The notes under the pieces: generated by a model
What the model was told of the DNA's origin: nothing
What the model saw: the letters and a program-made list of their open reading frames with translations, nothing else
Databases searched by the model: none
Assembly: GCA_015179045.1 (NCBI GenBank)
Contig: WHUZ01000068.1
Coordinates: 279,499 to 343,498 of the forward strand
Direction: 5' to 3'
DNA: 64,000 bases
From: Kalaharituber pfeilii
Lineage: Eukaryota > Ascomycota > Pezizomycetes > Pezizales > Pezizaceae
In this document: in pieces, positions 46,821 through 59,530 of the stretch
How the letters are laid out: each line of letters opens with the position of its first letter
Numbering within the stretch: the first letter of the stretch is position 1
Position numbers and translations under genes: made by a program

Positions 46821-48300
46821 TCACTCACCCCTCCTACGGGTATTGCCTCCGTTGGACATCTGATGACGCATCGGCGATGGCGACGCTTTGACCCCCCTTT
46901 GGGCTCCTTATGCATCAATTCCACTCCATTTTGCACACCCGCTTATGCATACACAACTGGATACGGTGCCACTGGCGGATAGAGCGCGGAGCATACGATA
47001 TGCGGTGGTGGAGGGGAGGGAGGTTCTATGGACGCTGGGCCCTGGTGGTAGGAATTAAAATGCTCATGGTGGAAGTGTCCGTGTGGGGAATGATGCGTGA
47101 TGAGGATGTGTTGCATGCAATAAAATTTACTGGACGTGGAATGGAGATGCATACTACGGGAGGCACTAATAACGCTACAGGAGGCACTGGTGGCGCTACG
47201 AGAGGTGGAGTGGTGAAAGGTGCTGGTTTCTCCGTCGAGACCACGGCAGGCAGTGAAGATGGTGGCAGCGCAACCTCCAGCCCTGGGATGGAACTGGAGC
47301 CTTGACCACCACCTGTGAAATCCGCAACTGCCAGATCGCCTCGTGCATCTCCTTCAGACCTTTCTCCATCTTCTCTTGTTCTTGACCTTGCGCTGACACT
47401 GGTACTGGAAACGGGAATCCAGTGACAGCGCCATCGGTGAATAGTGATAGTAGTATCCTGCGCCGGAGGTTGCTCCCATTTGTGGTGCTGGAGGTGGAGG
47501 AGGCGGGGCTTCCTCCTTCGCTTTCTTTTCCTCTGGCTTGGGTTCTGGTGGCGCCGGTGCTTCCTCTTTCCAGATTCTTTGGGAGGTGGGCGGAGTGGTG
47601 ATGGAGTGTGTGGTAGTGGATGGTGGAAGACGGGTAGTATTTCTGCTCCTGCTTTTCAGTGGATCCCCATTCCTTGCACTGTGGAGGAGGAGAAGCAGGG
47701 GCCGGCGGCGCTGTCAGGGGTGCCGGAGGAGTGGCACTGATGGGAACTAGTCACATTGGAGGAGGAATTGGAAAGCGACTTGGGTGCATCGGTTTTTTTG
47801 CTACATACAGGACTAAGGCGTGGACCTCGCTCTGCACTGATGGAAGGGGGGAAGGGGAGGACGGGGAGGAAGGAGTGGGGAACTCACTGCACATCCGGCA
47901 TCACCACCGGCGGAACTTCAGGGCGGAGGCCCTAGATAGTTTGGCATGCTAGTGGTGGGGGAGAATGTTCTCCGACGGTGGTTCGAGGCTGCTCCGAAGG
48001 CTATCGCTGCGGTGAGTATGGCTTGAATAAGGGGCTACTTAAAGTGCCTAGTTCACTCACTGTTAGGAATGCACGTTGTGAAGATTGATAGGCTGAGAGT
48101 AGTAGTGCACACTGCAGATGCGTGCTGCTGTGGAGGGGGATCTGGGGGTGGGGATCATGGAGGTGGTGGAGGAGGAAGATGTCGGAGGAGTTGGAGGGAA
48201 AGCGTTTTGTTGGGGCTATACAATGCCGTGACTGCGTTCGGCGTCGCGGTATTCTTGGGCCCTCTGAATGTTCCTTTGCGGAACTCATATCATCACATTT
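46821..48300 (-). pseudogene. Decayed proline-rich gene 'P', unit 4 copy
   Basis: Homologous to 367-1,900 and 32,605-34,140, with a 48-bp deletion near 47,230 relative to those copies. Open only in short stretches. No function assigned. Confidence 0.45.
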
Positions 48301-49408
48301 TTGATATACTACTACCTTATCGGGCTAGCACTACCAGACACGAAGGTGATTGCGCCAGGGCCAACCAGACTTGGTGTGCTTGGCATCCAGCGACCTCAGT
48401 ACCGCTTGCTGTAGTAGCTGCCTAAGCGTACTCAGAGCCTATGATACTAGCACGAAGTGTAGAGTACGCTTAGTCGGATACTAAGTATAGTCGTAGTCTG
48501 GTTCACGGTGCACAAATATGGGTTCGGGACTGCCAAAATGGTGGTCACATCACACTTAACGAGTAGTCTCTATCCATAAATTATAGTACTAAGCAGATAC
48601 ATATTAACTACAATCCTCTTATTTGAAAAAAATTCCAAAAGGGACTGTTGAAGATTAAAATAATCCAGCTCCAGTAATGAAAGAGATTGGCTGCTTACAA
48701 ATAATTTTGTTCCCTACCGGTACAGCGCTGATATAATATCTTTGCAGCTCTCTAAGGGATGGCTAATAATCGCCAAGATTCACCGATGCAGGAAAAGGTC
48801 AGACCAGTCACGTCGACCTCCCAAGTTGCCATTCGCTTCAGCTCTTGCGATCGCATACATATCGTTGGCCTTCACGCCCCTATCATAGCGAACATTGCGA
48901 CCCATGAAGATTTTAGATCCCTGTCGATCCATGCCGAGCTTTTGTGACACCGACCTGTGTCATAGATTCGCTCGTCTGCCCTGCCGCTCTCCAGGCAGCG
49001 ACTGCAGGAGGAGGTGATTAACTCTATCGGGGTAATATCGACGGGTATGTACTTCGCTTGCATGTAGAGTGCATTCCTGTCGAGTAGAGCTCCTCGAGGA
49101 ACTCTTTTGCACTAACAGCTTGTAAGCTACCGCAACTATACAAACAATCTTCAAGTGCGGGACCATTCTCAGGGATTGATTAAGCTGATACCGGTAATCA
49201 CTGCAGAAAGACGAGAAATGGTAAATTGCTCGAAAGGTTATGTAACAAGAAAAAGAACGAAGAGAAAGAAGGAAGTTTGGAGTTAATTCCCTTAAATCAA
49301 TTATGAGGACATCACGGAGATAAAGAATTCTTGCTATAGTTGATTGACCTCAGCTTGCTCCCAGACTGTTTAACGGAAATTGTTAACTCATCCAATAGAC
49401 TGACAATG
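48301..49408. other. Left part of unit 4 spacer, with deletion
   Basis: Follows unit 1 (1,900-3,910) but jumps at about 49,090 from the equivalent of 2,660 to that of 3,593, losing the whole interval between the two inverted-repeat elements. No gene. Confidence 0.55.
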
Positions 49409-49418
49409 GGGATTGTTA

Positions 49419-49725
49419 CTAGACAGAAAAATAAGTATTTGGACAGGGGATAGATGCATATTATGCGCTGTGCGGTATTCGGCATATTTTGGTATGCTTG
49501 GCGGTAAAACAGGCCCAAATTCATTATGTCAGCTGTCCAAATTTCATCACGTCAGCTGTCCAAATACTTTCTTACATGATGAATTTGGACACCCTATCAC
49601 GAAATTTGGACTGTCTTATGGCTATCACTAGCCAAGCATACGAAAATATGCTAGTTTCTGCCGAATACTGCATGGGGCATAAATATGCATTTATCCCCTG
49701 TCCAAATACTTATTTTTCTGTCTAG
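49419..49725. mobile_element. 307-bp MITE with 45-bp inverted repeats
   Basis: Starts CTAGACAGAAAAATAAGTAT and ends with the inverse. The arms match over about 45 bp with one difference. Flanked by TA; because the ends contain CTAG, the exact boundary is ambiguous by a few bases. A CAGCTGTCCAAAT motif is repeated internally. No coding capacity. Confidence 0.85.
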
Positions 49726-50166
49726 TATTATCATTGGAGATGCTTCAGCAAGCCTCTAACCCCCTTAAGTTAATAACGCCTGAATGTAGTACTACTTGCC
49801 TATTAGGGTAAAACACGATTTTCAAATACGAAGGATCCACTAGCAGATCACGATCGAGTCAGGATTCTGCTTCTACTTCAGCGAGTGGAATGCATCATCA
49901 ACATGCGATGGCATTGCCTCTGCTTCCAGGTGAAAAATCAAGTAGATGGAATGTTTTGCCAAAACCTGACCTTCAATGGTCAACTTGCTCCATTCTGATC
50001 ATGACGCATCATGGACGTCTCATTATTTCCTGCTGATGTTTACTCGGTCGCAAGTATGAAAAGCTTCCAAATCTTGCCTTCCACCTTGCAAAATCGTCAT
50101 TGCGAACATCAGGTTTGGACTTGGAGTTGGTAGCTTTCATACATTTCTACAGGTATATAATACACC

Positions 50167-50625
50167 ATGTCGCCTTACCTTATCTCACAAACATCAACCT
50201 TGATATTGTTTGATGGACTTACATCTCGTCTTCTACTAGCATTCCAAAAGCGCGCATTTACCAAAACATCTGTCCAAATGTCTTTCGAAATCGATATAAA
50301 ATTTCGAATCGATTCGCTAGAAAACGTCACTATCATAAACAATTCAGGAAGAAAGATGACTGCTAGTGGCGACAAACCGGGCACGTTCTTACAACTCGAG
50401 TCAAAACAAAAGAAGTTGAACTACACTGGTCCTTTTAAATTCGTGAGTTTCGGCGATATTGGCCCGCTATCAAGGGGCTACACAGTTAAATCCACACTCG
50501 CGAAACTGGCCAACGGCACGTTAATAATTGAAATGGGCGAGCGAGACACGCCCGGAGGGCGGTTCATGTTCAAGGAGGGTAGTGGCGTATACGCGCGAGT
50601 TTTCTTCAACCAGTGTAATGAGTGA
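50167..50625 (+). CDS. Hypothetical protein, 152 aa, orphan in unit 4
   Basis: Complete frame with ATG in ACACCATG context shortly after a TATATAATA sequence (50,153-50,161). The first about 37 residues are hydrophobic/basic (SRLLLAFQKRAFTKTS) and could be a targeting peptide; an internal ATG at 50,278 (MSFEIDIKF) would give a 115-aa protein. The rest alternates beta-strand-like segments and turns (ENVTIINNSGRKMTASGDKP, GTLIIEMGERDTPGG) with one C-terminal Cys, suggesting a small beta-rich fold. I do not recognise the family. It lies in a 1.6-kb segment found in no other unit, so it was probably carried in by insertion. Confidence 0.5.
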   Translation: MSPYLISQTSTLILFDGLTSRLLLAFQKRAFTKTSVQMSFEIDIKFRIDSLENVTIINNSGRKMTASGDKPGTFLQLESKQKKLNYTGPFKFVSFGDIGPLSRGYTVKSTLAKLANGTLIIEMGERDTPGGRFMFKEGSGVYARVFFNQCNE

Positions 50626-51024
50626 AAAAGTTGTTATTGTAACCGTCAATTACCTCTACCAATCTATTTTGCACTATTGTCTTTCTAACTTCTATTTGTT
50701 ACCTTTAACGACAGGTTTTCTCGTTCACTCTGGTTGTCAGAGAAGGAGGGCACCCAAGTTGAGTGGATTGAATCTGGGATTTAGGAGACACAGGAGATCT
50801 TGAACGGAAAATGTTCTCTACCGTTGTGTGTATGAAATGGGAAGTTACTGTTAGCGCAGAGAGGAAGTACGTAGCGTATGGCGGAATTGGAGACCATTCT
50901 GTTGAGGGAGTACTATGTTATTAAACTATGGCTACACTATGTCCACTTCAATTTGCGATTTTAGGATAGAAAAAATCTCACGTACTTCTTCCATCGTTTG
51001 GAACCTGGGTGAGCGTGATTGCAT

Positions 51025-54000
51025 GTTTGCCCTGTTATGACGAGCCAAGCCGCTGGAGGTGCTTATCTTTCTTATTGCAATAACTCTGGCATAGATCTGG
51101 CTCCAACACAGCTAGGGACCTCCTCTAATGAAGTATGGTGACAGGGGTAAATTATCTTCGCCTAGCTGTTGGGTAGAAAATATCCCACGCCTTAGTAACT
51201 ATCAGCAACTCTTGTCCTATGACCACCACCAGCGAGTTTCTTTGTATATCCTCTAGTTCTATGTACGTAGAGTATATTACCCCGCTTCTGCTACCATGCA
51301 CCCTTGACTGTTGACCTTCAGCAGCATGACCATCTAAGCAGATCCCAGTATCCCTGCCTATTACTGCAGATTCCAATACCCCCGCGTATCCGTGCCGAAC
51401 CTAATTATCCCTGCGCAGCCTATCGATCCATGCCAAAGTCTCACGGTACGCATCTGTACCGCCTTGCCCTGTTGCAGCTGGCGCTTACCCAAGTCGCGTC
51501 ATCGCTGCTAACCTTACACGCATCTGTCCCAATGCATTTGTAAAATCGTTCCAGTCAGTGACCACTCGTATCCACTCGTGTTTCAGTCCGAAAGACATCT
51601 CTATGCTATGATAAGGCCTTACCAAAGGGCAGTTGCAAGCTTGTCCACAAGTAAGTCTGTCAGAAGGCCGTGCGCACCAAAGTTGATGACGCCAAGCTGT
51701 AACAAATCGATCAGGGAGTAAGTATGAATACTTGTACTATTAAAAGCAAAAGCAAAAAATAGAACGCAAAAACTAAAAACAGGTTGCCCTGGTTCCCTTA
51801 GAATTTGACAACTGTAACCGGAGCATTACAGTCCATTTATTGTAAGAAAAGATGCTGGATAACCAGTTCTTACTTTGCTCGAAATTGAACTGGGGCCCTC
51901 AATTTTATAGCTCTCGGTGACTTCTCGTTGTTGTTACCTCCGTCACTAGACGTATCACTTCGAACAAGGCATAGGTAAGTTCGATAAATAGATAGATAAC
52001 TCCACCTCCTCTTGAACCATCTCCCCCCGCGCTCTCCCGTTTACCAGCGTCTCCTAACCCCTGCTTCAGCAGCCGCCCCCCCACCCCCCTCCCGTACCTA
52101 TAGCTGCATCCCGCACTGGATTTATGATGCAAATTACTCCTTGGTACGTTTGACTATCCGCATATATTTTCTTTTTCTTCGAGTTGTCCATTGTTTTCAT
52201 TTCATCCAATGGTTCATTGATTTTTCGATTCCTTGTGTCTTATACTAATTGCACGTTCGTTCCGGATGTCAAGGTGGGGCTCCAACGGACCATTTCTACA
52301 ATATAGCCGCCGAAGGAAGCCTGGCTCAGTTGGGATGTGAGTTCCAAAGCAAGAGGTGCTGCCAAAAACAACAACAAGCAACTTGTGGGTACACGGGGGT
52401 TTGGAGCGGAGAGTGAGCTTTCTGCTTACGCTATACTTTTCGTTTCTTTCTTTTTCCTCTTTCCTTTTATCAATGTCCTGAAGCTTTCATCGTTGTTTCA
52501 TTGTTGAGCAGTGGCTGACCTATTGTACATAGAGTTAGAATCGGAGGTAAGAGAAGGGAAACAGAAAAGCGGGTGGACATGGTGACGAAGACGACTGGTA
52601 TATATGAGTGGTAGCAAGGATTTACTGCCGCCCCAGCGGAATTCATATGTAGATAGAAATCACAATATGTCGAGTAAAGAGAAAGAGTAGAAGAACAGTA
52701 GACAACTAGTTTAGCCGGTGATAGTGGCAAACTGCTCTGAGGTGCGAAAAAGTGAATAACTTATGCAGCTCCATAGTCTCCCCTCACGTGGCAAGTAGCT
52801 CGGCGGCTACGGATCCCAAGTTGTGTTTTTTGTATGGGAAACCCACAGAATTTTTTCACAGATTTGATACATGTAGAAACAACAATACATGACGAGTAAA
52901 ATATATATGAAAACGACAAGATCCACACACATGCACACTAAAAAAAAAAAACAAATATATAGAAAGCTACCCAAAGACTTTCAAAATCCGTAAACAGTCC
53001 TGCCAAGACATTCGGCGTTATTCTATCTCTTGCCGCGAAAGCCCGTAATCTTTCATTTCTGAATAGTCAAAAAATAACTGTTCTTCCACTCCGCTTTGCG
53101 ATTACTAGGAGAGTTGATTTCGCTCAGTTTATATCGATATTATAGTTTCTGACAAGTCTGGTGATTCATACCTACTTCTGCCGCTATCGCCTTCGTCCCG
53201 GTTTTCAAGCGCAATAATTCACATCCGCTCATCTCTCGCGGTTTCTTAATTTTTGTGAAATTTTGCACAAAGTTCTCGTTTCGGGTTTCTCGTGTGTCTT
53301 CGTTATATCTCCGACAAAGAATTGTTAGGCTAGCAGATGGGGAGTTGCCAAGTAGTAGAGCGCCGGAATCTCATGATCTAACATTAATTTATGTTGCCGC
53401 TCCTTAACTTGCCAGTCTTGCTATACCTGCAGCCGAAGTATGTTTCCATACACTTTCGAGTAGAGTATCATACAAAGACCAATGTATTATAGGCGATTCC
53501 GCCTAACGTCTGAGTCGACGCAAGTATCACCCTAAACGCTTCATATCAACCTTTCGTGCCTTGGCCCGCGTTTCACTATGCTCTTGAAAGCTGAATAATT
53601 TTCGGGGTATGGTTATATCCACACCTGAATTACCTACTCGTAGTAACGTTACCGTTACACACATATGTCGCTTTGGGTTCCCCAACTTATTGCATTTGCA
53701 CTAACAGGCTGAGCCTCACACCGTACAGTAGGACATCCTGCAATACACATATGCACGTAGCTAAGTCAGACTGTTAAAATGCATACGATTCAGCCGCAGT
53801 CGAAAAATGATGGCCCATGCACAGGATCTTCCCCGCACGACGGTCAAGCAAGTAGATAGGATTTCCACAGAGTCAGAACCACCCAGAAGTATCGTATCGC
53901 TGTTTCCGAAAGCACCCTCTTCTTTTCTGGTACCTTTAAAACGGAATTTATACCGTACAAAACCTATTTTCCAATCTTCAGATATATCTCGCTTCCGAAC

Positions 54001-54117
54001 AGTTCTTAAGCTCATTGAGACTGAAATAGTGTTGTCCTAAATTAAATTTGACACGCGACAGTAAGTAGTAAAAGCTCAATATTCGTCGGTTGATATTTTT
54101 TTTCACTCATGTACTAG
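51025..54117. other. Right part of unit 4 spacer up to NLR-D
   Basis: Follows unit 1 (3,915-7,035) closely, including an A run near 52,940. No conserved reading frame. The last 500 bp are nearly identical to those before NLR-A and NLR-C. Confidence 0.55.
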
Positions 54118-54174
54118 ATGAGACTGATCACAATAACTAATTTAGAATTAGACTCCTTTGTCTCCATCACAACC

Positions 54175-57100
54175 ATGGCGGAAGCAGCAGGCTTTGCCAT
54201 CGGAATCGTCGGACTGGCTGGACAATTGGTTAAACTCAGTCGAGAGTGTACAAACATATTTTCCGACATGAAGGAAATCGGCTATGCACAAGACTCGGTG
54301 TTGCACGATCTCCGGGAGCAAGGACTTCGGCTGAAGCATTGGGAGCATGCCTGGGGGCTCGATGGCACCAGCCAGCAACACCAACACATTGAGCCTGACG
54401 ATGAACGGTATAGATATGCAGTAGCTGGTCTAGCGAGGATAATTGCTGTGTTTGCAAAGCTTGCTGCATTGCAAGCAAGATACCAAAGCGAACCACAGAA
54501 GGATGACAAGAGTGCAAAACGCGACAGTCTTGGAGTTGGGCGTCTATTGTCAAAGTTCCGGTCCAAATCTCCAAGCCCAGGGAAGACCAAACCTGGTCGA
54601 GCTACAAGTCCTAGCCCACAGCCTTCAATTTCTAGTATCAGTCCTAGTGATCTTCGCCTGTTAGAAAATCCAAAGATCTTCTCCAATACACAACTCCTTC
54701 CAGCGCTTGAGGAAGAAATTGCTTGCCTCGCAAGGGCTGTACAAAATGTGCAGCAATCTGTATCTGCATACCGCAAGCTGCGTTGGGCCAGCTCAGACAA
54801 AGCAAGGTGTCATGAGTTAGTGGGCCAGCTAACAAAATATATCGATGGTCTCTTCAACGTATTGCCTCCTAATGCCACCATTCCTAGGTTGTCCGAGAGG
54901 AAATTATTACACTTATCCTTCGACATTCCCTTCAGCCTTCCTAATTTTCGACGGAATTCTGATTTCGTTGGAAGGGAACATCTTCTCGAACAGTTAAAGC
55001 AAAAAATAAAGGGCGCGGCCACAGGGAATGCCATCCAGGTAGTACTTTATGGAATGGGTGGTGTGGGGAAGACCCAGCTTGCATTGGAATATGCTTACCG
55101 CCATCATGGAGATTACTCAGCAGTATTCTGGGTCAATGCAGCTAGTGAACAGACTACGAAACTTGGTTTCACTTACATTATGCAGCAACTTATCAAACAT
55201 CATGCCAAACTCTGTGACGAGCCTGACTACATGCATATTGGCCGACTACTGGGCATGGCCGGCAAACTCAATTCAGTGGGATTGTTTACCGTACAGGACC
55301 CAAGTGAAGAGCAATATGTTGTTGATGCTGTAAAGGAATGGTTCGCTGCAAAAGACAACACCAAATGGCTCCTTGTATTCGACAACCTTGACGATCTAAG
55401 ATCTTTTGATATTAACAACTATATTCCATCATCATCGTATGGGACAGTGATTATTACAAGCAGAAGACGTGAGAGTGTTCATGGGCGAGGATGGATAGAG
55501 GTGGACCAAATGACGAAGATTGAGGCAGAAGAGTTACTCTTGAAGAGCGCAAAGCGGGCTTTTGAGAAAGTGACTGAGGGCGGTAAGTGAACCTGACTAT
55601 AGCGTGATTCGAATTCCATATTAACATGAAGTACATAGATTGTGAGCATGAGAAAGAGGCTGCTGCAACAATTGTCCAGAAACTTGGATACTTGCCACTT
55701 GCGATAGACCAGGCTGGAGCATGTATCTATGCTTTAGACTCTTCTTTTAGTCACTATCTCAGTGAGTATGAGAATAAGGTTACTTACCTCTTGAGCACGG
55801 AATGGAAACTTGGAACCCATGACAGAGCTGTCTTTGCTGCCTGGGATTTGTCATTCAATGCAATCCAGGAACAAAATGCGAATGCTGCAGAATTGTTGTT
55901 ATTATGTGGGTTTCTTGACAATAATGACATTTGTGAGGAGTTGCTGCAGCGAGGAATGAAATTGCCAATGAATGGTATGTACAACTATCTTCTAGTAAAG
56001 CACTATAGCTAATGATACGTGTTCTCACCTTACTACAGACTGCAAGCTTGAAAGACTCAATTCGGGTACTATTTTCATACTCAATGGTGAAGCGGAAAGA
56101 TAGAGATGATAGCTTCAGTATCCACCCCATAGTTCATAAGTGGGCTCAATGGAAACTAAACGCCGAACCTGAAAGATACAATAAGAAAGCCACTGAGGCA
56201 TTGCTTATTGTTACATCTGCAATTGCTGTTCCTGACAACAAGCGTGAAGTGGCAGACTGGATTTTTGAGCGGCGGATTTTGCCACATATTATCGCTCTAG
56301 AAAAGCATGCAAAGACTCTGCCAATTGGAAACCAGGAGATACTAATGGCAGTGGACAATCTGGGTGCAGTTTATAAAGGCATGGTTATTATAGGAAGGCC
56401 GAAGAAATGTATAAGCTTGTACTAGCTAGGAAGAAAAGACACTGGGTACAGAACACTCAGACACCCTTAGCTACAGTCAACAATCATTGCTGTTTTATTC
56501 GATACTATGGGACAGTATGACAAAGCACTAGAGTACTATCAGCGAGCATTGGTTGGACGCGAAAAGGCACTGGGCACAGAACACCCAGACACCCTTACTA
56601 TAGTCAATAACATTGCTGTTTATTCCGTGCTATAGGACAGTATGATAAAGCACTAGAGTACTTTCAGCGAGCATTGGTTGGACGCGAAAAGGCACTGGGC
56701 ACAGAACACCCAGACACCCTTACTACAGTCAACAACATTGCTGTTTTATTCCATGATATAGGACAGTATGATAAAGCACTAGAGTACTATCAGCGAGCAT
56801 TGGTTGGAAGCGAAAAGGCACTGGGCACAGAACACCCAAACACCCTTACTACAGTCAACAACATTGCTGTTTATTCAAGATATGGGACAGTATGATAAAG
56901 CACTAGAGTACTATCAGCGAGCATTGGTTGGACGTGAAAAGGCACTGGGCACAGAACACCCAGACACCCTTACTACAGTCAATAACATTGCCGCTTTATT
57001 TCAAGATATGGGACAGCATGACAAAGCACTTGAGTACTATCAGCGAGCATTGGTTGGATGCGAAAAGGCACTGGGCACAGAACACCCAACACTCTTACTA

Positions 57101-58068
57101 CAGTCAACAACATTGCCGGTTTATTCAAGATATGGGACAGTATGACAAAGCACTAGAGTACTATCAGCGAGCATTGGTTGGACGTGAAAAGGCACTGGGC
57201 ACAGAACACCCAGACACCCTTACTACAGTCAACAACATTGCCGCTTTATTTCAAGATATGGGACAGCATGACAAAGCACTTGAGTACTTTCAGCGAGCAT
57301 TGGTTGGAGCGAAAAGGCACTGGCACAGAACACCAGACACCTTACTACAGTCAATAACATTGCTGGTTTATTCGTATGCTAGGACAGTATGACAAAGCAC
57401 TAGAGTACTATCAGCGAGCATTGGTTGGACGTGAAAAGGCACTGGGCACAGAACACCCAGACACCCTTACTACAGTCAACAACATTGCCGCTTTATTCAA
57501 CATATGGACAGATAACAAAGCACTAGTACTTTCAGCGAGCATTGGTTGGAGCGAAAAGGACTAGGCACAGAACACCCAGACACCTTCTAGTCAACAACAT
57601 TGCGCTTTATAAGATATGGGACAGTACGACAAAGCACTTGAGTACTGTCAGCGAGCATTGGTTGGACGTGAAAAGGCACTGGGCACAGAACACCCATCCA
57701 CTCTTACTACAGTCAACAACATTGCCGCTTTATTTCAAGATATGGGACAGCATGACAAAGCACTTGAGTACTTTCAGCGAGCATTGGTTGGATGCGAAAA
57801 GGCACTGGGCACAGAACACCCAATCCACTCTTACTATAGTCAACAACATTGCTGTTTTATACGATGCTATGGGACAGTACGACAAAGCACTAGAGTACTT
57901 CAGCGGGCATTGGTGGGAAGACAAAAGGTACTGGGTTTAGACCACCCAGATACCCTTGCTACAATCAATTACATGGCCACTTTACTCGATGAAATCGGGC
58001 ACTCTGATCAGGCACAGAAATTGAGGGAGCGAACATCTCACGGAAGTTCCGCCAATGCCAACGAATAA
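54175..58068 (+). pseudogene. NLR-D: HeLo-like / NB-ARC / TPR gene with indel-riddled TPR exon
   Basis: Exons 54,175-55,582, 55,639-55,974, 56,039-58,068. Exons 1 and 2 are intact and almost identical to NLR-A (GMGGVGKT at 55,051-55,074, WLLVFDNLDD, GTVIITSRR, LPLAIDQAG). Exon 3 carries an extra base right after the acceptor (about 56,041), a missing base near 56,372, and then roughly a dozen more one- to few-base indels across the TPR array, so no frame spans it. The family tail (SDQAQKLRERTSHGSSANANE) is intact at the end. Substitutions are few compared with indels. Either the array decayed very recently or the assembly consensus is poor in this repeat. The upstream in-frame ATG at 54,118 is less likely to be the start. 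Confidence 0.82.
56340..58040 (+). repeat. TPR-encoding 126-bp repeat array of NLR-D
   Basis: About 13-14 units judged by recurrence of the CAAAGCACT-GAGTACT motif. Units are nearly identical apart from indels, and alternate LFQDMGQHDK and QDMGQYDK types. The unit boundaries are out of register because of the indels. Confidence 0.82.
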
Positions 58069-59530
58069 GATAGCTTCAACGATTACGGAACAAGAGCGGT
58101 CGCGAACGGCGGTTCGGTAGTATCCCCAAATTAATTCGGTACTCGGTTCGAAGCGGTGTGTCGTAAGCTGGCTCTCCAGAGGATCCTCAGTTGACTTTCC
58201 AAGAGAATTTTGTTTGTATCTACTTATGTACGTGTGATGACCAATGTCCACTCTTTATGTATATATATCTTTATCAACACTCCTTAATATATGCTCTCTC
58301 ACCTCCGTAATTTATGGTACCTTATCGCGCATATGCATGTTAATGAACGGTAAGCAGAATCAACGTACCTTACCCGATTTCCTTATTCTAGACCGGGAAA
58401 GAGGCGGTATTGTACTTCCAGCACCTTTTGGGATGCAATGAATAGAGATGCCCCGGTTCGTCTATTCAATTCTCAAAAATTGCGTTGAGTTTTTTCTTTT
58501 TTTTTTCCTAAATTGTATTTAATTTTTGGGGTTATTGTTGCTGTTTAATAGGGGCTATTTGTCTTGGGCGCTGTCGCTGTCAAGATTACCCGTGATGAAA
58601 CCTTGAACAGCCGATATTCGACAACCGAAAAGGTTCAAGATACAAACGAATAAATAAGTACAGTACTCGGGGTAGGAAAATACTCAGAAGCGCTATGCAG
58701 CATAATGTACGCTACCCGACCGGGGCAAAAGTTGAGGCAAGTTGACAAAAGTCTTCAGAACAATGGGTTTTTACACACAAAAATACGACACACCTAATTT
58801 CAACTGCATACAAGTCAATACATTGTTGCATAACCACCACCCAACAGCCGCAACAGCAAAGCTGAGCTGACACACTTCTAGCCAATGACAGGAGCTGTTC
58901 TTTTGCCCACTCTTCCTGAGGGTTTCCACCATGTTTGTGCATTTCATCGTGCACAATAATAATTCTGATGCGCTGAACTTGAGTAGTTTCTTGATTGTGA
59001 ATTTCATGACTGAAATCTTCATTTCGCTATTGTATGCAGGCTTCAGCAGGTGATTCGAGGCTGTGACTGGGAAATGGAGTTCTGTAAGTTGGTTGGAAAA
59101 CAAAGAATTAAAGCGTGTTACTCGGTGAAGCGTGTAAGAAATTACAGAAAATGCGTGTAGAATAACAATAACCAACAGGTCAACTCTATCCTAGCAACTA
59201 TCCCCGTCACATTGTATGCAACTTTTTGCGCTTTTGAAGACTTGCCCTTGCCCCGAGTACGCAAACAAAATTAAATTGAAGGAAAGGTTCTACGTATGTA
59301 TATGTAGGCGTGCAATGTAATGTCCCTTGATATGTACTGTACTATTGTACTAGATGGAGCAAGAAGCAATGCGGTAACTTAGTGGTGCTCAGACCGCGAA
59401 CAAGCGACCCTGTCGACGTACCATATCCCAGGCCCCTTCCCTGTTATAACTAAGAATAACTGGATCGCCAAGATCCCCGCACTACATCCAAGTGTAAGCC
59501 CCCTCACAGAATCCTTCAACGACTAATATC
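58069..59530. other. 3' spacer of unit 4
   Basis: Matches 10,945-12,819, with deletions (for example about 200 bp missing near 58,585 relative to 11,455-11,860). No gene called. Confidence 0.55.
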
